NCBI RefSeq assembly: GCF_027812955.1
Contig: NZ_JAPYZV010000003.1
Coordinates: 124,001 to 188,000 of the forward strand
DNA: 64,000 bases
DNA from: Pedococcus sp. 5OH_020
GTDB taxonomy: Bacteria > Actinomycetota > Actinomycetes > Actinomycetales > Dermatophilaceae
Direction of reading: 5' to 3'
Shown: piece by piece, positions 1-10,564 of the stretch
How positions within the stretch are numbered: position 1 is the first letter of the stretch
Layout: every line of letters starts with the position of its first letter
Program-made: the position numbers and the translations under genes
Notes under the pieces: model-generated
What the model was told of the DNA's origin: nothing
Seen by the model: only the letters and a program-made list of their open reading frames with translations
Database searches by the model: none

Positions 1-1771
<1,771 letters not shown>

Positions 1772-1782
<11 letters not shown>

Positions 1783-2362
1783 CGCCGCTCACGTGATCGA
1801 CCACGCGCGGGCCGAGGCGGCCGTGCGTGAGCTGCTGCTCGCCGTGGGGGAGGACCCCGACCGCGACGGCCTGGTGGAGACACCCGCGCGAGTGGCGCGC
1901 GCCTACGGGGAGTTCTTCGCGGGGCTCCGGATGGACCCCGCGGCGGTGCTGTCCAAGACGTTCGAGATCGACCACGACGAGATGATCCTCGTGCGCGACA
2001 TCGAGGTCTACAGCATGTGCGAGCACCACCTGGTGCCGTTCCATGGCGTCGCCCACGTCGGCTACATCCCCGGGGCCGACGGCAAGGTCACCGGGCTCTC
2101 GAAGATCGCCCGGCTCGTGGAGATGTATGCCCGTCGCCCGCAGGTCCAGGAGCGTCTGACCACCCAGGTGGCCGACGCCCTGTGCGAGCACCTCGGCACC
2201 CAGGGGGTGATCGTGGTCGTGGAGTGCGAGCACCTGTGCATGTCGATGCGCGGCATCCGCAAACCGGGGTCCCGCACCATCACGTCCGCGGTGCGCGGGC
2301 AGCTGCGCAACCCGGCCACGCGCGCGGAGGCGATGTCCCTGCTCCTGGGGGGCAAGCGGTGA
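1772..2362 (+). CDS. folE: GTP cyclohydrolase I
   Basis: Converts GTP to 7,8-dihydroneopterin triphosphate, the first step of tetrahydrofolate synthesis. The 196-residue protein has the usual length and the zinc and active-site segments [10 protein letters not shown] and [11 protein letters not shown], plus the [10 protein letters not shown] stretch. An in-frame GTG at 1754 exists, but ATG 1772 (MGTDAAHV) fits the family N-terminus better and gives an 11-base overlap with ftsH. The stop overlaps the next start as GTGA, so translation is probably coupled. It heads the folate genes folP and folB-folK downstream. Confidence 0.96.
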
Positions 2363-4080
2363 CCCGACGCGAACTGACGCGTCCGACGAGCACCGCCACC
2401 CCCGGCATCCTGAGCCCCGACAGGGCGCCGCGACTCCTCGGCAACCTGACGTACCTCATCGGCTTTCTCGACCTGCTGACCGGCCTGCTGCACACCTGGC
2501 GCGTGCGGCTGCACCTGGTCACCGAGGTCGTGCCCGGCGCCCTGACCGACGCCGCCGCCGCCGCGACGGTGGTGTCCGGCATCTTCCTCATCGTGCTCGG
2601 TCACTCGCTCAAGCGCCGTAAGCGCAGAGCATGGCGGGCCGCGGTGGCGCTCCTGGCACTCTCGGTGGCCCTGCACGCGGTCAAGACCGAGCCGGTCTCG
2701 GCGGTCATCTCCGTGCTGGGCCTCGCCTTGCTGGTCCGCCAGCGTCGCGGCTTCTACGCGCTCGGGGACCCCTCGACGCGCTGGCGTGCGGTCCGCGCCT
2801 TCGCCGTGTTGCTCGTCGTCTCGATAGGGATCGGGACCGCCGTCATCTGGCTCAACCGCCGAGACATCGCCGGCGGGATGCCGGCACCCACCGCGCTGGC
2901 GGGCGAGCTGGTGCTGGGGGCCGTCGGCTCCGACGGCCCGCTGCGGTTCACCGCCGACCGGTCCGCGGACATCGTCGGCTCCCTGCTCCTCGGCCTGGGC
3001 CTGATGACCCTGGTCACGCCGGTGTACCTCGCCCTTCGAGCACCGGAGCCACGCCCGGAGCTGACCGCCGAGGACGAGGCCCGGCTGCGGAGTCTCATGA
3101 CGAGGCACGACGACTCCCTCGCCTACTTCAACACCCGTCGCGACAAGAGCATCACCTGGTCGCCGAGCGGCAAGTCGGCGATCGCCTACCGGGTCGTCTC
3201 CGGAGTGATGCTCGCCAGCGGTGACCCCATCGGCGACCCCGAGGCGTGGCCCGGCGCGATCCGGTCGTTCCTGGACGCCGCGGTGGCCCACGCGTGGACG
3301 CCCGCGGTGCTCGGCTGCTCAGAGCGCGCCGGCACCGTGTGGGTGCGCGAGACCGGCTTCACCGCCTTGGAGCTCGGGGACGAGGCAGTGGTCGACGCCA
3401 CGACGTTCGGCCTCCAGGGCCGGCCGATGCGCAACGTACGCCAGATGGTGGGCCGCATCGCCAAGGCCGGGTATGTGGTGGAGATCAGCCGCGTCCGTGA
3501 CCTGCCGGCAGGCATGCGCGCGCAGGCCATGGAGGACGCGGCCGCCTGGCGCTCCACCGACACCGAACGCGGCTTCTCCATGGCGCTGGGACGCCTGCTC
3601 GACCCCTGCGACCCCGACTGCATACTCGTGGCCGCACGACAGGACGGAGTCGTGCGCGCGTTCCTCCAGTTCGTGCCCTGGGGGACGGACGGGATGTCTC
3701 TGGACGTGATGCGCCGCGACTCCTCCGCCGAGGCCGGCGTCAACGAGCTCATGATCGCGGAGGCGCTGCGGCTGGCCCCCTCGCTGGGCATCAAACGCGT
3801 ATCACTCAACTTCGCGGCCTTCCGCTCGAGCCTCGAGCGCGGCGAGCGACTGGGGGCCGGCCCGGTGCTGAGGCTGTGGCGACGCCTGCTGCTGTTCGCC
3901 TCCCGCTGGCTCCAGATCGAGAGCCTGTACCGGTTCAACGCCAAGTTCCACCCGACCTGGCAGCCGCGGTTCCTCGTCTACCCCACCGCGGCCGACCTGC
4001 CACGCGTCGCGCTGGCGGCCCTGCAGGCCGAGGCCTTCCTGGTGTGGCCGAAGCTGGGCCGGCTCGGCTGGCCACGATGA
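2359..4080 (+). CDS. integral membrane DUF2156 (LPG synthase C-terminal-like) protein
   Basis: Protein of 573 residues with an N-terminal membrane part (about six hydrophobic helices within residues 20-235, for example [18 protein letters not shown] and [19 protein letters not shown]). A soluble C-terminal half follows, of the DUF2156 type found in MprF and LysX phosphatidylglycerol lysyltransferases ([34 protein letters not shown]). Family knowledge suggests transfer of an aminoacyl group from tRNA to a lipid, but the substrate cannot be read here and no fused lysyl-tRNA synthetase domain is present. The upstream 340 bases of the same frame overlap folE and are not coding; GTG 2359 gives the GTGA overlap. 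It sits between folE and folP with overlaps at both ends, so it is co-transcribed with folate genes although no metabolic link is obvious. Confidence 0.85.
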   Translation: MTRRELTRPTSTATPGILSPDRAPRLLGNLTYLIGFLDLLTGLLHTWRVRLHLVTEVVPGALTDAAAAATVVSGIFLIVLGHSLKRRKRRAWRAAVALLALSVALHAVKTEPVSAVISVLGLALLVRQRRGFYALGDPSTRWRAVRAFAVLLVVSIGIGTAVIWLNRRDIAGGMPAPTALAGELVLGAVGSDGPLRFTADRSADIVGSLLLGLGLMTLVTPVYLALRAPEPRPELTAEDEARLRSLMTRHDDSLAYFNTRRDKSITWSPSGKSAIAYRVVSGVMLASGDPIGDPEAWPGAIRSFLDAAVAHAWTPAVLGCSERAGTVWVRETGFTALELGDEAVVDATTFGLQGRPMRNVRQMVGRIAKAGYVVEISRVRDLPAGMRAQAMEDAAAWRSTDTERGFSMALGRLLDPCDPDCILVAARQDGVVRAFLQFVPWGTDGMSLDVMRRDSSAEAGVNELMIAEALRLAPSLGIKRVSLNFAAFRSSLERGERLGAGPVLRLWRRLLLFASRWLQIESLYRFNAKFHPTWQPRFLVYPTAADLPRVALAALQAEAFLVWPKLGRLGWPR

Positions 4081-4931
4081 GCGGCACAACGCTGCGCTGG
4101 CCGCTGCGGCGCGCGGACGGCCTGCCCGTGGTCATGGGGGTGGTGAACGTGACCCCAGACTCGTTCAGCGACGGCGGTGAGTGGTTCGAGACGTCGGCCG
4201 CCATCCAGCACGGTCGTGAGCTCGTGGCGCAGGGGGCGGACATCTTGGACGTGGGAGGCGAGTCGACCAGGCCAGGCGCCGCGCGGCCCTCCACGGCCGA
4301 GGAGCTGCGCCGCGTACTGCCGGTGGTGGAGTCCCTCGCCGGCGACGGCGCGATGGTTTCTGTCGACACCATGCGCGCGGAGGTCGCACAGGCGGCGCTC
4401 GAGGCGGGCGCGGCCATCGTCAACGACGTCAGCTCAGGGCTCGCCGATCCCGCGATGGTGCCGCTGGTGGTCCGCTGCGACGTGCCGTTCGTGGCGATGC
4501 ACTGGCGGGGCCACAGCGCCGACATGCAGTCGCGGGCCGTCTACGACAACGTCGTCGCGGAGGTCTGTGACGAGCTGTCGAAGCGCGCCGCCGCCCTCGT
4601 GTCCCAGGGGATGTCGCGGGACCGGCTCGTGCTCGACCCTGGCTTCGGCTTCGCCAAGCTGGCCGCCCACAACTGGACCTTGCTGCGCCACCTCGACAGG
4701 GTGCTCGGCCTCGGCTACCCGGTGCTCGTGGGCACCTCGCGCAAGGCGTTCCTCGGCAGGCTCGGGGTCCCGGCCGGTCACCCGCCGCGACCTGCGCACG
4801 AGCGGGACAGCGCGACGGCCGCCACCTCCATCCACGCCGCCCGCCTGGGCGCGTGGGGCGTCAGAGTTCACCATGTCCGGTCCACGCTCGACGCCCTTCG
4901 CACCGCGCGCGCCATCCAGGAGGCCCCATGA
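4077..4931 (+). CDS. folP: dihydropteroate synthase
   Basis: Condenses p-aminobenzoate with hydroxymethyl-dihydropterin pyrophosphate to give dihydropteroate; the sulfonamide target. The 284-residue TIM-barrel protein shows the family signatures in order: VNVTPDSFSDGG, GGESTRPGA, VSVDTMRA, VNDVSSG, LDPGFGFAK, VGTSRKAFLG and RDSATAA. ATG 4077 overlaps the upstream stop (ATGA) and gives the canonical N-terminus, so the longer open frame upstream is ignored. The stop overlaps the start of the folB-folK gene by 4 bases. Confidence 0.96.
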   Translation: MSGTTLRWPLRRADGLPVVMGVVNVTPDSFSDGGEWFETSAAIQHGRELVAQGADILDVGGESTRPGAARPSTAEELRRVLPVVESLAGDGAMVSVDTMRAEVAQAALEAGAAIVNDVSSGLADPAMVPLVVRCDVPFVAMHWRGHSADMQSRAVYDNVVAEVCDELSKRAAALVSQGMSRDRLVLDPGFGFAKLAAHNWTLLRHLDRVLGLGYPVLVGTSRKAFLGRLGVPAGHPPRPAHERDSATAATSIHAARLGAWGVRVHHVRSTLDALRTARAIQEAP

Positions 4932-5812
4932 CAGACCAGATCGTCCTGAAGGGCATCTGCGCGCGCGGCCGACACGGCGTGCTGGACTTCGAGAAGCGCG
5001 ACGGCCAGACCTTCGTCGTCGACGTCACGATGTACCTCGACCTCGCCCCGGCCGGGTCCAGCGACGACCTGGCCGACACGGTGAACTACGCTGAGGTGGC
5101 CGGGGATGTCGTGGCCCTCGTCGAGGGAGAGCCGCTCGACCTCATCGAGGCTCTGGCCGCGCGGATCGCGGACCGCGTGCTGTCCCGGCCCCTGGTGGAG
5201 GCCGTCGAGGTGGTGGTCCACAAGCCCGAGGCGCCGGTCGGCCATCCGTTCACCGACGTGCAGGTCCGGGTGGCCCGGGAACGTCAGGCGCCGGTGGTGA
5301 TCGCCCTGGGTTCCAACCTCGGGGAGTCGGTGGAGAACCTGCACGACGCCACCATCGCGCTCTACGGGCTGATCGACATCGTGGAGGTCTCACCGGTGGT
5401 GGAGACGGACCCAGTCGGCGGCCCGGACCAGCCGCCATACCTCAACGCGGTCGTGACCGGGACGACCCACCTGGCCCCGTCCTCCCTGCTCAGCGGGCTG
5501 CATGACATCGAGCGGGCTCAGGGACGGACGCGCGAGGTGCGCTGGGGACCGCGCACGCTGGACCTCGACCTCATCCAGTACGGCGACCCGGTCTTCGACA
5601 CGGACGTCCGGATGGACACCGCGAACCTGACGCTTCCGCACCCCCGCGCCCACCAGCGCGCCTTCGTCCTGGTGCCATGGCTCCAGGCCGAGCCGGAGGC
5701 CGCTCTGCGCGTCGACGGGCAGGTGCGGCGAGTCGCCGACCTGGTCAGCGGCCTGGACACCTCCGGGGTGCGTCCCGGGCCCGACGTGGACCTGCTGGAG
5801 GGACCGTGGTGA
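4928..5812 (+). CDS. folBK: bifunctional dihydroneopterin aldolase / HPPK (FolB-FolK fusion)
   Basis: One 294-residue polypeptide carries two consecutive folate enzymes. Residues 1 to about 118 are FolB (MTDQIVLKGI, GVLDFEKRDGQ, VVVHKPEAPVGHPFTDV), which cleaves dihydroneopterin to hydroxymethyl-dihydropterin. Residues about 122-294 are FolK (VIALGSNLGES, RWGPRTLDLDLI, LPHPRAHQRAFVLVP), which pyrophosphorylates that product for FolP. A fused arrangement occurs in several actinobacteria and would pass the intermediate between domains. ATG 4928 overlaps folP by 4 bases. No frameshift or stop separates the two parts. Confidence 0.95.
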   Translation: MTDQIVLKGICARGRHGVLDFEKRDGQTFVVDVTMYLDLAPAGSSDDLADTVNYAEVAGDVVALVEGEPLDLIEALAARIADRVLSRPLVEAVEVVVHKPEAPVGHPFTDVQVRVARERQAPVVIALGSNLGESVENLHDATIALYGLIDIVEVSPVVETDPVGGPDQPPYLNAVVTGTTHLAPSSLLSGLHDIERAQGRTREVRWGPRTLDLDLIQYGDPVFDTDVRMDTANLTLPHPRAHQRAFVLVPWLQAEPEAALRVDGQVRRVADLVSGLDTSGVRPGPDVDLLEGPW

Positions 5813-6273
5813 ACGAAGGACGGGGCCTTCGCTGGTCGCAGCTCGCCGCCATCACGGTCGTCGTGGGCGTGATCGCCTGGATGGGCTGGCGGCTGTACCT
5901 CAACCGCGGTCACCTGCTCGGTCCCGCGTCGTGGGTGTCGTCGGTGCTCATCGTCGTCATGGCGATCCTCGTGGTGGCCGCCGGGCTGCCGGTCCGCCGG
6001 TTCCTGCGTGGCGAGGCGCGCCGGCCGCTCAGCCCGATCAGGGCGGCGCGCACGCTCGTGCTCGCGCAGGCCGCCGCGCTCACCGGCGCGGCGGTGCTGG
6101 GCTGGTACGCCGCGCAGGCGGCTCACGCCATCTCGGACCTGGACCTGCCGGGGTACCGGGACCTCCTGTGGCGGCTGCTGGCGCTGTGCGTCGCCGCTCT
6201 GGTGCTCACCGCAGCGGGCATGCTGACGCAGCGGATGTGCCGCGTGGAACCTCCCGAGGACGACACCGACTGA
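5809..6273 (+). CDS. DUF3180 small membrane protein
   Basis: Protein of 154 residues with four predicted membrane segments (AAITVVVGVIAWMGW, VSSVLIVVMAILVVAAGLPV, LVLAQAAALTGAAVLGWYA, LLALCVAALVLTAAGML), a cytoplasmic loop containing RPLSPIRAARTLVLAQA, and an acidic tail. The pattern and its place directly after folK match the actinobacterial DUF3180 family, whose function is unknown. GTG 5809 overlaps the folK stop (GTGA). It is the last gene of the ftsH-folate run; an inverted repeat follows. Confidence 0.85.
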   Translation: MNEGRGLRWSQLAAITVVVGVIAWMGWRLYLNRGHLLGPASWVSSVLIVVMAILVVAAGLPVRRFLRGEARRPLSPIRAARTLVLAQAAALTGAAVLGWYAAQAAHAISDLDLPGYRDLLWRLLALCVAALVLTAAGMLTQRMCRVEPPEDDTD

Positions 6274-6281
6274 GCCCACTC

Positions 6282-6356
6282 GCGACTTTGTATGCGAAAG
6301 ACCGGTCCCGGGGCCCGAACCGCCGCGCGAACGCGGCTCACCGCATACAAAGTCGC
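6282..6356. terminator. inverted repeat between convergent genes, possible bidirectional terminator
   Basis: Perfect 15-base arms GCGACTTTGTATGCG (6282-6296) and CGCATACAAAGTCGC (6342-6356) flank a 45-base GC-rich middle. They lie between the DUF3180 stop and the stop of the convergent nuoD-like gene; the right arm touches that stop codon. The long loop is unusual for a simple terminator. The stem contains GTATGC, as do two other intergenic hairpins in this window. Confidence 0.5.
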
Positions 6357-7528
6357 TACTTGTCGATGTCTCCGACGACGAAGAAGGTCGAGCCGAGGAT
6401 CGCGACCATGTCCGCCAGGAGGTTTCCCGGGAGCACCTCAGCCAGCACCGCCACGTTGTTGAAGCTGGCGGACCGCAGCTTCAGCCGCCACGGCGTCTTC
6501 TCCCCGCGCGACACGAGGTAGTAGCCGTTGAAGCCGAGCGGGTTCTCCGTCGCGGTGTACAGCTCCCCCTCGGGCACCTTCAGCACCTTCGGAAGCTTCA
6601 CGTTGACGGGTCCCTGCGGAAGCGTCCTGAGCCGCTCCACGCAGGCATCCGACAGGTCCAGGCTGACGTGCACCTGCTCGAGCAGCACCTCCAGGCGCGA
6701 GAGGCAGTCGCCGGCCGTCCGCGTCACCACGCGGCCCGGACCACCGTCGACGAACAGCTCCCCGTACGCCAGGTACGGCTCGTCCCGTCGCAGGTCGACG
6801 TCCAGCCCCGAGGCGCGCGCGATCGGCCCGGACACGCCGTACGCCTCGATGGTCTCCCGAGTGAGCACGCCGACTCCTCGCGTCCTCGCCTCGAGGATCT
6901 CGTTGCCGACGATGAGCGACTCCAGGTCGGGAAGCCGGCGGCGCACGGCCGTGACGGCCTGGGACGCGCGGTCCAGCCAGCCCGCCGGCAGGTCCTCCTT
7001 GAGACCGCCGACGCGGTTGAACATGTAGTGGATCCGCCCGCCGGAGGCCTCCTCCATGACGGCCTGGAGCTCCTCGCGCTCGCGGAACGCGTAGAAGATC
7101 GGCGTGATGGCGCCGAGCTCCAGGGGGTAGGACCCGAGGAACATGAGGTGGTTCAGCACCCGGTTCAGCTCAGCCAGCAGGGTTCGGGCCCACACGGCGC
7201 GCTCGGGTACCTCCATGCCCAGCATGCGTTCGACGCCGATCACCACGCCGAGCTCGTTCGAGAAGGCGGAGAGCCAGTCGTGCCGGTTGGCGAGCACCAC
7301 GATCTGTCGGTAGTCGCGCACCTCGAAGAGCTTCTCCGCCCCTCGGTGCATGTACCCGATGATCGGCTCTGCGCTGACGATCCGCTCACCGTCGACGACG
7401 ATCCGGAGCCGGAGCACGCCGTGGGTGGCAGGGTGCTGAGGACCGATGTTGAGCACCATGTCGGCCGTGGCCAGGCCGCCCGCGCCCATGCCGACCGTGA
7501 GCTGGCGCGGGCCTTGCGTGGTGGTCAC
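6356..7528 (-). CDS. orphan NADH-quinone oxidoreductase subunit D-like protein
   Basis: Protein of 390 residues clearly of the 49 kDa/NuoD family: [13 protein letters not shown] near residue 30, [40 protein letters not shown] and a C-terminal [15 protein letters not shown]. In complex I this subunit, with NuoB, forms the quinone pocket. No other nuo gene is nearby, so it is a solitary copy. Actinobacteria such as Streptomyces carry a second nuoD-type gene in this same ftsH-folate-pan neighbourhood. Whether it joins complex I or has another redox role cannot be told. ATG start; no close upstream neighbour on the same strand. Confidence 0.9.
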   Translation of the reverse strand: MTTTQGPRQLTVGMGAGGLATADMVLNIGPQHPATHGVLRLRIVVDGERIVSAEPIIGYMHRGAEKLFEVRDYRQIVVLANRHDWLSAFSNELGVVIGVERMLGMEVPERAVWARTLLAELNRVLNHLMFLGSYPLELGAITPIFYAFREREELQAVMEEASGGRIHYMFNRVGGLKEDLPAGWLDRASQAVTAVRRRLPDLESLIVGNEILEARTRGVGVLTRETIEAYGVSGPIARASGLDVDLRRDEPYLAYGELFVDGGPGRVVTRTAGDCLSRLEVLLEQVHVSLDLSDACVERLRTLPQGPVNVKLPKVLKVPEGELYTATENPLGFNGYYLVSRGEKTPWRLKLRSASFNNVAVLAEVLPGNLLADMVAILGSTFFVVGDIDK

Positions 7529-7607
7529 CCGGTCAGTCTGCCGTATGCCGTCGGGCCGAGGCAGACCGCCGCGACCGGAGGGCGGGCCCGGCGACGCGCC
7601 GGCTGGC

Positions 7608-8228
7608 TCAGGAGGGGCAGCCTGGGATGTTGTCGGCGGCCACGACTCGGCCCTGGTCGTCGAGTTTGACCAGGACGGTGTTCTCGCCGTCGGCCAGGCC
7701 GGTCAGCTGTCCGGGGTCGACGGACTTCGTCTGCAGGGGCTCGTCGGCCGCCACGCAGTGGTGGTAGAGGACTCGCGCCCCGTCCGCCACCGGGAGCGTG
7801 TAGGTCAGCCGGGCGTTCTGGTTCTCGTACGGCTCCGCCCCCTTGAAGGGACCCAGGGGAACTCCCTGCGCCGCAAGCTTGGTGTCCGCAAGGCCCTTCC
7901 ACGTCCATCGGTCGAGCTCCAGCACACTCGTGCCTGCGACGTCGCTGACCTTCCTGACCACGCCGAAGTCGTAGGCGCGGCCCTTGTCGTCACTCGTGGG
8001 TGGGGCGGCACCGTCCGCGGAGCCGTTCGAGCCTACGGCTCCGGTGCCGCTGGCGGTGACGGTCGGGGTCACGGTGACGGTCACATCGCCGCCCCGGGGC
8101 GGCGCTCCACCGCAGGCCGTGACCACCACCGCCGTGAGGGCGGCCGCGGCCATGGGGCGGCAGAGACGACCGGCCACGGGAAGGTGGCCCTGCGCGACGA
8201 GAGGGCCGAGCCGGTGCTGGTGCTTCAT
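7608..8228 (-). CDS. secreted lipoprotein of unknown function
   Basis: Protein of 206 residues with a lipoprotein signal: basic N-terminus (MKHQHRLGP), hydrophobic stretch [16 protein letters not shown] and a lipobox ending at Cys (VTAC). A Thr/Gly/Ser-rich linker (about residues 45-75) leads to a domain of about 130 residues ([56 protein letters not shown]) that I do not recognise. Two cysteines in the mature part (HHC and PGCPS) may pair. It is divergent from the P450 gene, whose most upstream ATG (8227) would overlap this start codon. Confidence 0.75.
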   Translation of the reverse strand: MKHQHRLGPLVAQGHLPVAGRLCRPMAAAALTAVVVTACGGAPPRGGDVTVTVTPTVTASGTGAVGSNGSADGAAPPTSDDKGRAYDFGVVRKVSDVAGTSVLELDRWTWKGLADTKLAAQGVPLGPFKGAEPYENQNARLTYTLPVADGARVLYHHCVAADEPLQTKSVDPGQLTGLADGENTVLVKLDDQGRVVAADNIPGCPS

Positions 8229-8322
8229 GGGGACAGAGGTCCTTTCAGAGGGACAGCAACCATCCAGTGTGCCGGTGCCGGACCCCCTGACAAAACCAGT
8301 GACGCTGCGGCAGGCTGCCCTC

Positions 8323-9600
8323 GTGCCGAGCCGACGGACCGTGGATGCCGCTGACCTGCTGGACCTGCGCGACCCGAGGGTCGTCGACGACCCGTACCCG
8401 CACCTGGCCCGGCTGCGCTCCGCTGCGCCGCTGGCCTGGCACAGCGACCTCCAGGTCTGGGTGGCCACGGGACACGCCGAGGTGGCAGCGGTGCTGCGGG
8501 ACCGCCGGCTCGGGAGGGTCTTCGCGGACCGTCGTCCAGAGTCCGACTGGGGGACGTTCAACTGGCTGCACGCGGACTCCATCCTGGACAGCGAGCCGCC
8601 CAAGCACACCCGGCTGCGTCGCCTGGTGGCCGGCGCCTTCGGGCGTGGGCACGTGCAGCGTCTGGCCCCTCGGATCCAGGCGCTGGCCGTCGAGCTGCTC
8701 GGCCGCCTCCCGGACGGCCCGTTCGACGCCATCGCGGACTACGCCGAGCCGCTGCCGGTGCTCGTCATCGCCGAGCTGCTCGGCTTCCCCGAGGCCGACC
8801 GGCACCTTCTGCGGCCGTGGAGCCAGGCCATCGTGAGGATGTACGAGGTGGACCGCACCGCGGAGCAGGAGGCGCACGCCCGCGCGGCCAGCGCGGAGTT
8901 CGCGGCGTATGTCGAGGATCTGGCGACCCACCGTGCCGCTCGCCCAGGGGAGGATCTGCTCACCGACCTGGTCCAGGCACGGGACGGCTCAGACCGGCTC
9001 TCGACCCACGAGCTGGTCGCGACCGCGGTGCTCCTGCTCAACGCCGGGCACGAGGCGAGCGTCAACGGGTTCGGCAACGGGCTGCACTCATGGCTGCGGG
9101 CCCAAGCCGACCAGGCGGCCGGGACCGGCACCTCGGAGGCCGGAGCCGGGCCAGGGACCGGGAGTCCCCAGGGCGTGAGGCGCCCACAGGAAGTCGACCT
9201 GGACGAGCCTGGTGCCGCATCACGGCTGGTCGAGGAGTTCCTCCGTCACGACTCGCCGCTGCACCTCTTCGAGCGGACGGCCAAGGAGCCGGCCGAGGTG
9301 GCGGGCATACGGCTCGCGCCCGGAGACAAGGTCGCAGCCCTGCTGGGTGCCGCGAACCGCGACCCGGCGGTGTTCACCGAGCCCGACCGTTTCGACCCCC
9401 ACCGCGACCCCAACCCGCATCTGGCGTTCGGGGCGGGGATCCATTTCTGCCTCGGTGCACCGCTGGCCCGGCTGGAGCTGGAGATCTCGCTGCGGACCCT
9501 GCTCGAGCGGTACCCGCGGCTGGAGGTCGTCGAGGCGGTCCGCCGACCCACCTTCGTCCTGCGCGGGTTCGAGCGGCTGGTGGTCAGCCCACTCGTTTGA
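8323..9600 (+). CDS. cytochrome P450
   Basis: Soluble bacterial-type P450 of about 425 residues. Seen: an N-terminal DPRVVDDPYPHLARLRS motif, an I helix LLNAGHEASVNGFGN, a K helix EEFLR (ExxR), and the heme loop FGAGIHFCLGAPLARLE with the cysteine thiolate ligand. The I-helix acid-alcohol pair is Glu-Ala-Ser rather than the usual Glu/Asp-Thr-Thr/Ser. A Gly/Ala-rich insertion of about 40 residues lies between the I and K helices. No ferredoxin or reductase gene is adjacent, and the substrate is unknown. The start is uncertain: GTG at 8299, 8323 or 8341, or ATG 8227, are all in frame and none has a convincing ribosome binding site. The 3' end overlaps the convergent methyltransferase gene by 17 bases. 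Confidence 0.88.
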   Translation: MPSRRTVDAADLLDLRDPRVVDDPYPHLARLRSAAPLAWHSDLQVWVATGHAEVAAVLRDRRLGRVFADRRPESDWGTFNWLHADSILDSEPPKHTRLRRLVAGAFGRGHVQRLAPRIQALAVELLGRLPDGPFDAIADYAEPLPVLVIAELLGFPEADRHLLRPWSQAIVRMYEVDRTAEQEAHARAASAEFAAYVEDLATHRAARPGEDLLTDLVQARDGSDRLSTHELVATAVLLLNAGHEASVNGFGNGLHSWLRAQADQAAGTGTSEAGAGPGTGSPQGVRRPQEVDLDEPGAASRLVEEFLRHDSPLHLFERTAKEPAEVAGIRLAPGDKVAALLGAANRDPAVFTEPDRFDPHRDPNPHLAFGAGIHFCLGAPLARLELEISLRTLLERYPRLEVVEAVRRPTFVLRGFERLVVSPLV

Positions 9601-10528
9601 CCGCCCAGAGGAAGTCGCCGAAACCGCCGGGGCGGGTCAGGGCTGCGGCTGCCGAGGATCGCTCGAGGGCCCGAAGGTAGGCCGCGGGCTCCGTCCTGGC
9701 CAGCTCACGAGGTGGCCGGCCGGCGACGACCCCCAGCCCACGCAGCGCGGTCCGCTGGTCGAGCAGCTCATCGTGGTCCAGCGTGTCCATGGCCACGTGG
9801 GCGGTCAGGTCACAGGTCCCGTCCGGCACCGGGGTGACCTGACGTCCCGCCCGGTACGCGGTCAGCGTGCCGAAGGCGGGGCGCTCCCCTCCCCGGTGGC
9901 CGTAGTCGACGGCCAGCGCCACGCCGGTCTCGATCCGTGCCAGGAGGCCGGACCACGAGCGGTCACGCGCCAGCCCGATCTCCACGCGCTGGCCGGGAGT
10001 CGACGCCGGCCAGTGGGCCACGGCCCACCGGAGGTCCTCGCCGTGCACCGGCGGCCCCCAGGACTCCGTGCCGGTGGACGGCTCGACCCACCGGTGGCGC
10101 AGTACGCCCTTCTCGTCCACCTCGGCGATGGGGCAGGGCACCACGTCCAGCCATTCGTGTGCCACGACGAGGGCGTCTCGAAGGGCCCGGAGCCCGTCCG
10201 GAAGTGCTGCTCCACCCGGGGAGACCAGCCACGTCACCTCCGGGGGAAGCTCCTCGGGCCTGGGCACCACCTCGACGCCGGTCAGGCGCAGGGTAGGTCC
10301 CGCAGCGTGCAGATGCCCGAGCAGCTCGCCACGTCCCGCGCCGACGTCCACGACGTGGGTCAGCCCATGCTCGCGAGCCAGGTGGACGAGAGCGCCCGCC
10401 AGCGCGGCGCCGGGTGTGCCGTGCGTGGCAGTGAGGAAGTGTCCCTGGGGGCCGGCCGGCTGCCGGTAGAGGCCATGGTCGCCGTACAGCGCCTCCTGCC
10501 ACGCTCGTCGCCAGGACACCGAACCCAT
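9584..10528 (-). CDS. SAM-dependent methyltransferase, MidA/COG1565 type
   Basis: Protein of 314 residues. Residues about 55-85 hold a class I SAM-binding motif (HVVDVGAGRGELLGHL), followed by LTGVEVVPRPE and VAHEWLDVVPCPI; ALAVDYGHRGGERP is typical of the MidA/NDUFAF7 family, where mitochondrial members methylate a complex I subunit. In bacteria the substrate is not established. The nearby orphan nuoD-like gene is therefore a suggestive but unproven partner. ATG start 10528; transcribed divergently from the DUF2520 gene, 36 bases away. Confidence 0.8.
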   Translation of the reverse strand: MGSVSWRRAWQEALYGDHGLYRQPAGPQGHFLTATHGTPGAALAGALVHLAREHGLTHVVDVGAGRGELLGHLHAAGPTLRLTGVEVVPRPEELPPEVTWLVSPGGAALPDGLRALRDALVVAHEWLDVVPCPIAEVDEKGVLRHRWVEPSTGTESWGPPVHGEDLRWAVAHWPASTPGQRVEIGLARDRSWSGLLARIETGVALAVDYGHRGGERPAFGTLTAYRAGRQVTPVPDGTCDLTAHVAMDTLDHDELLDQRTALRGLGVVAGRPPRELARTEPAAYLRALERSSAAAALTRPGGFGDFLWAVKRVG

Positions 10529-10564
10529 CCGCGCAGCCTATTGAGCCGCCGGTAGGTTGGCGTC

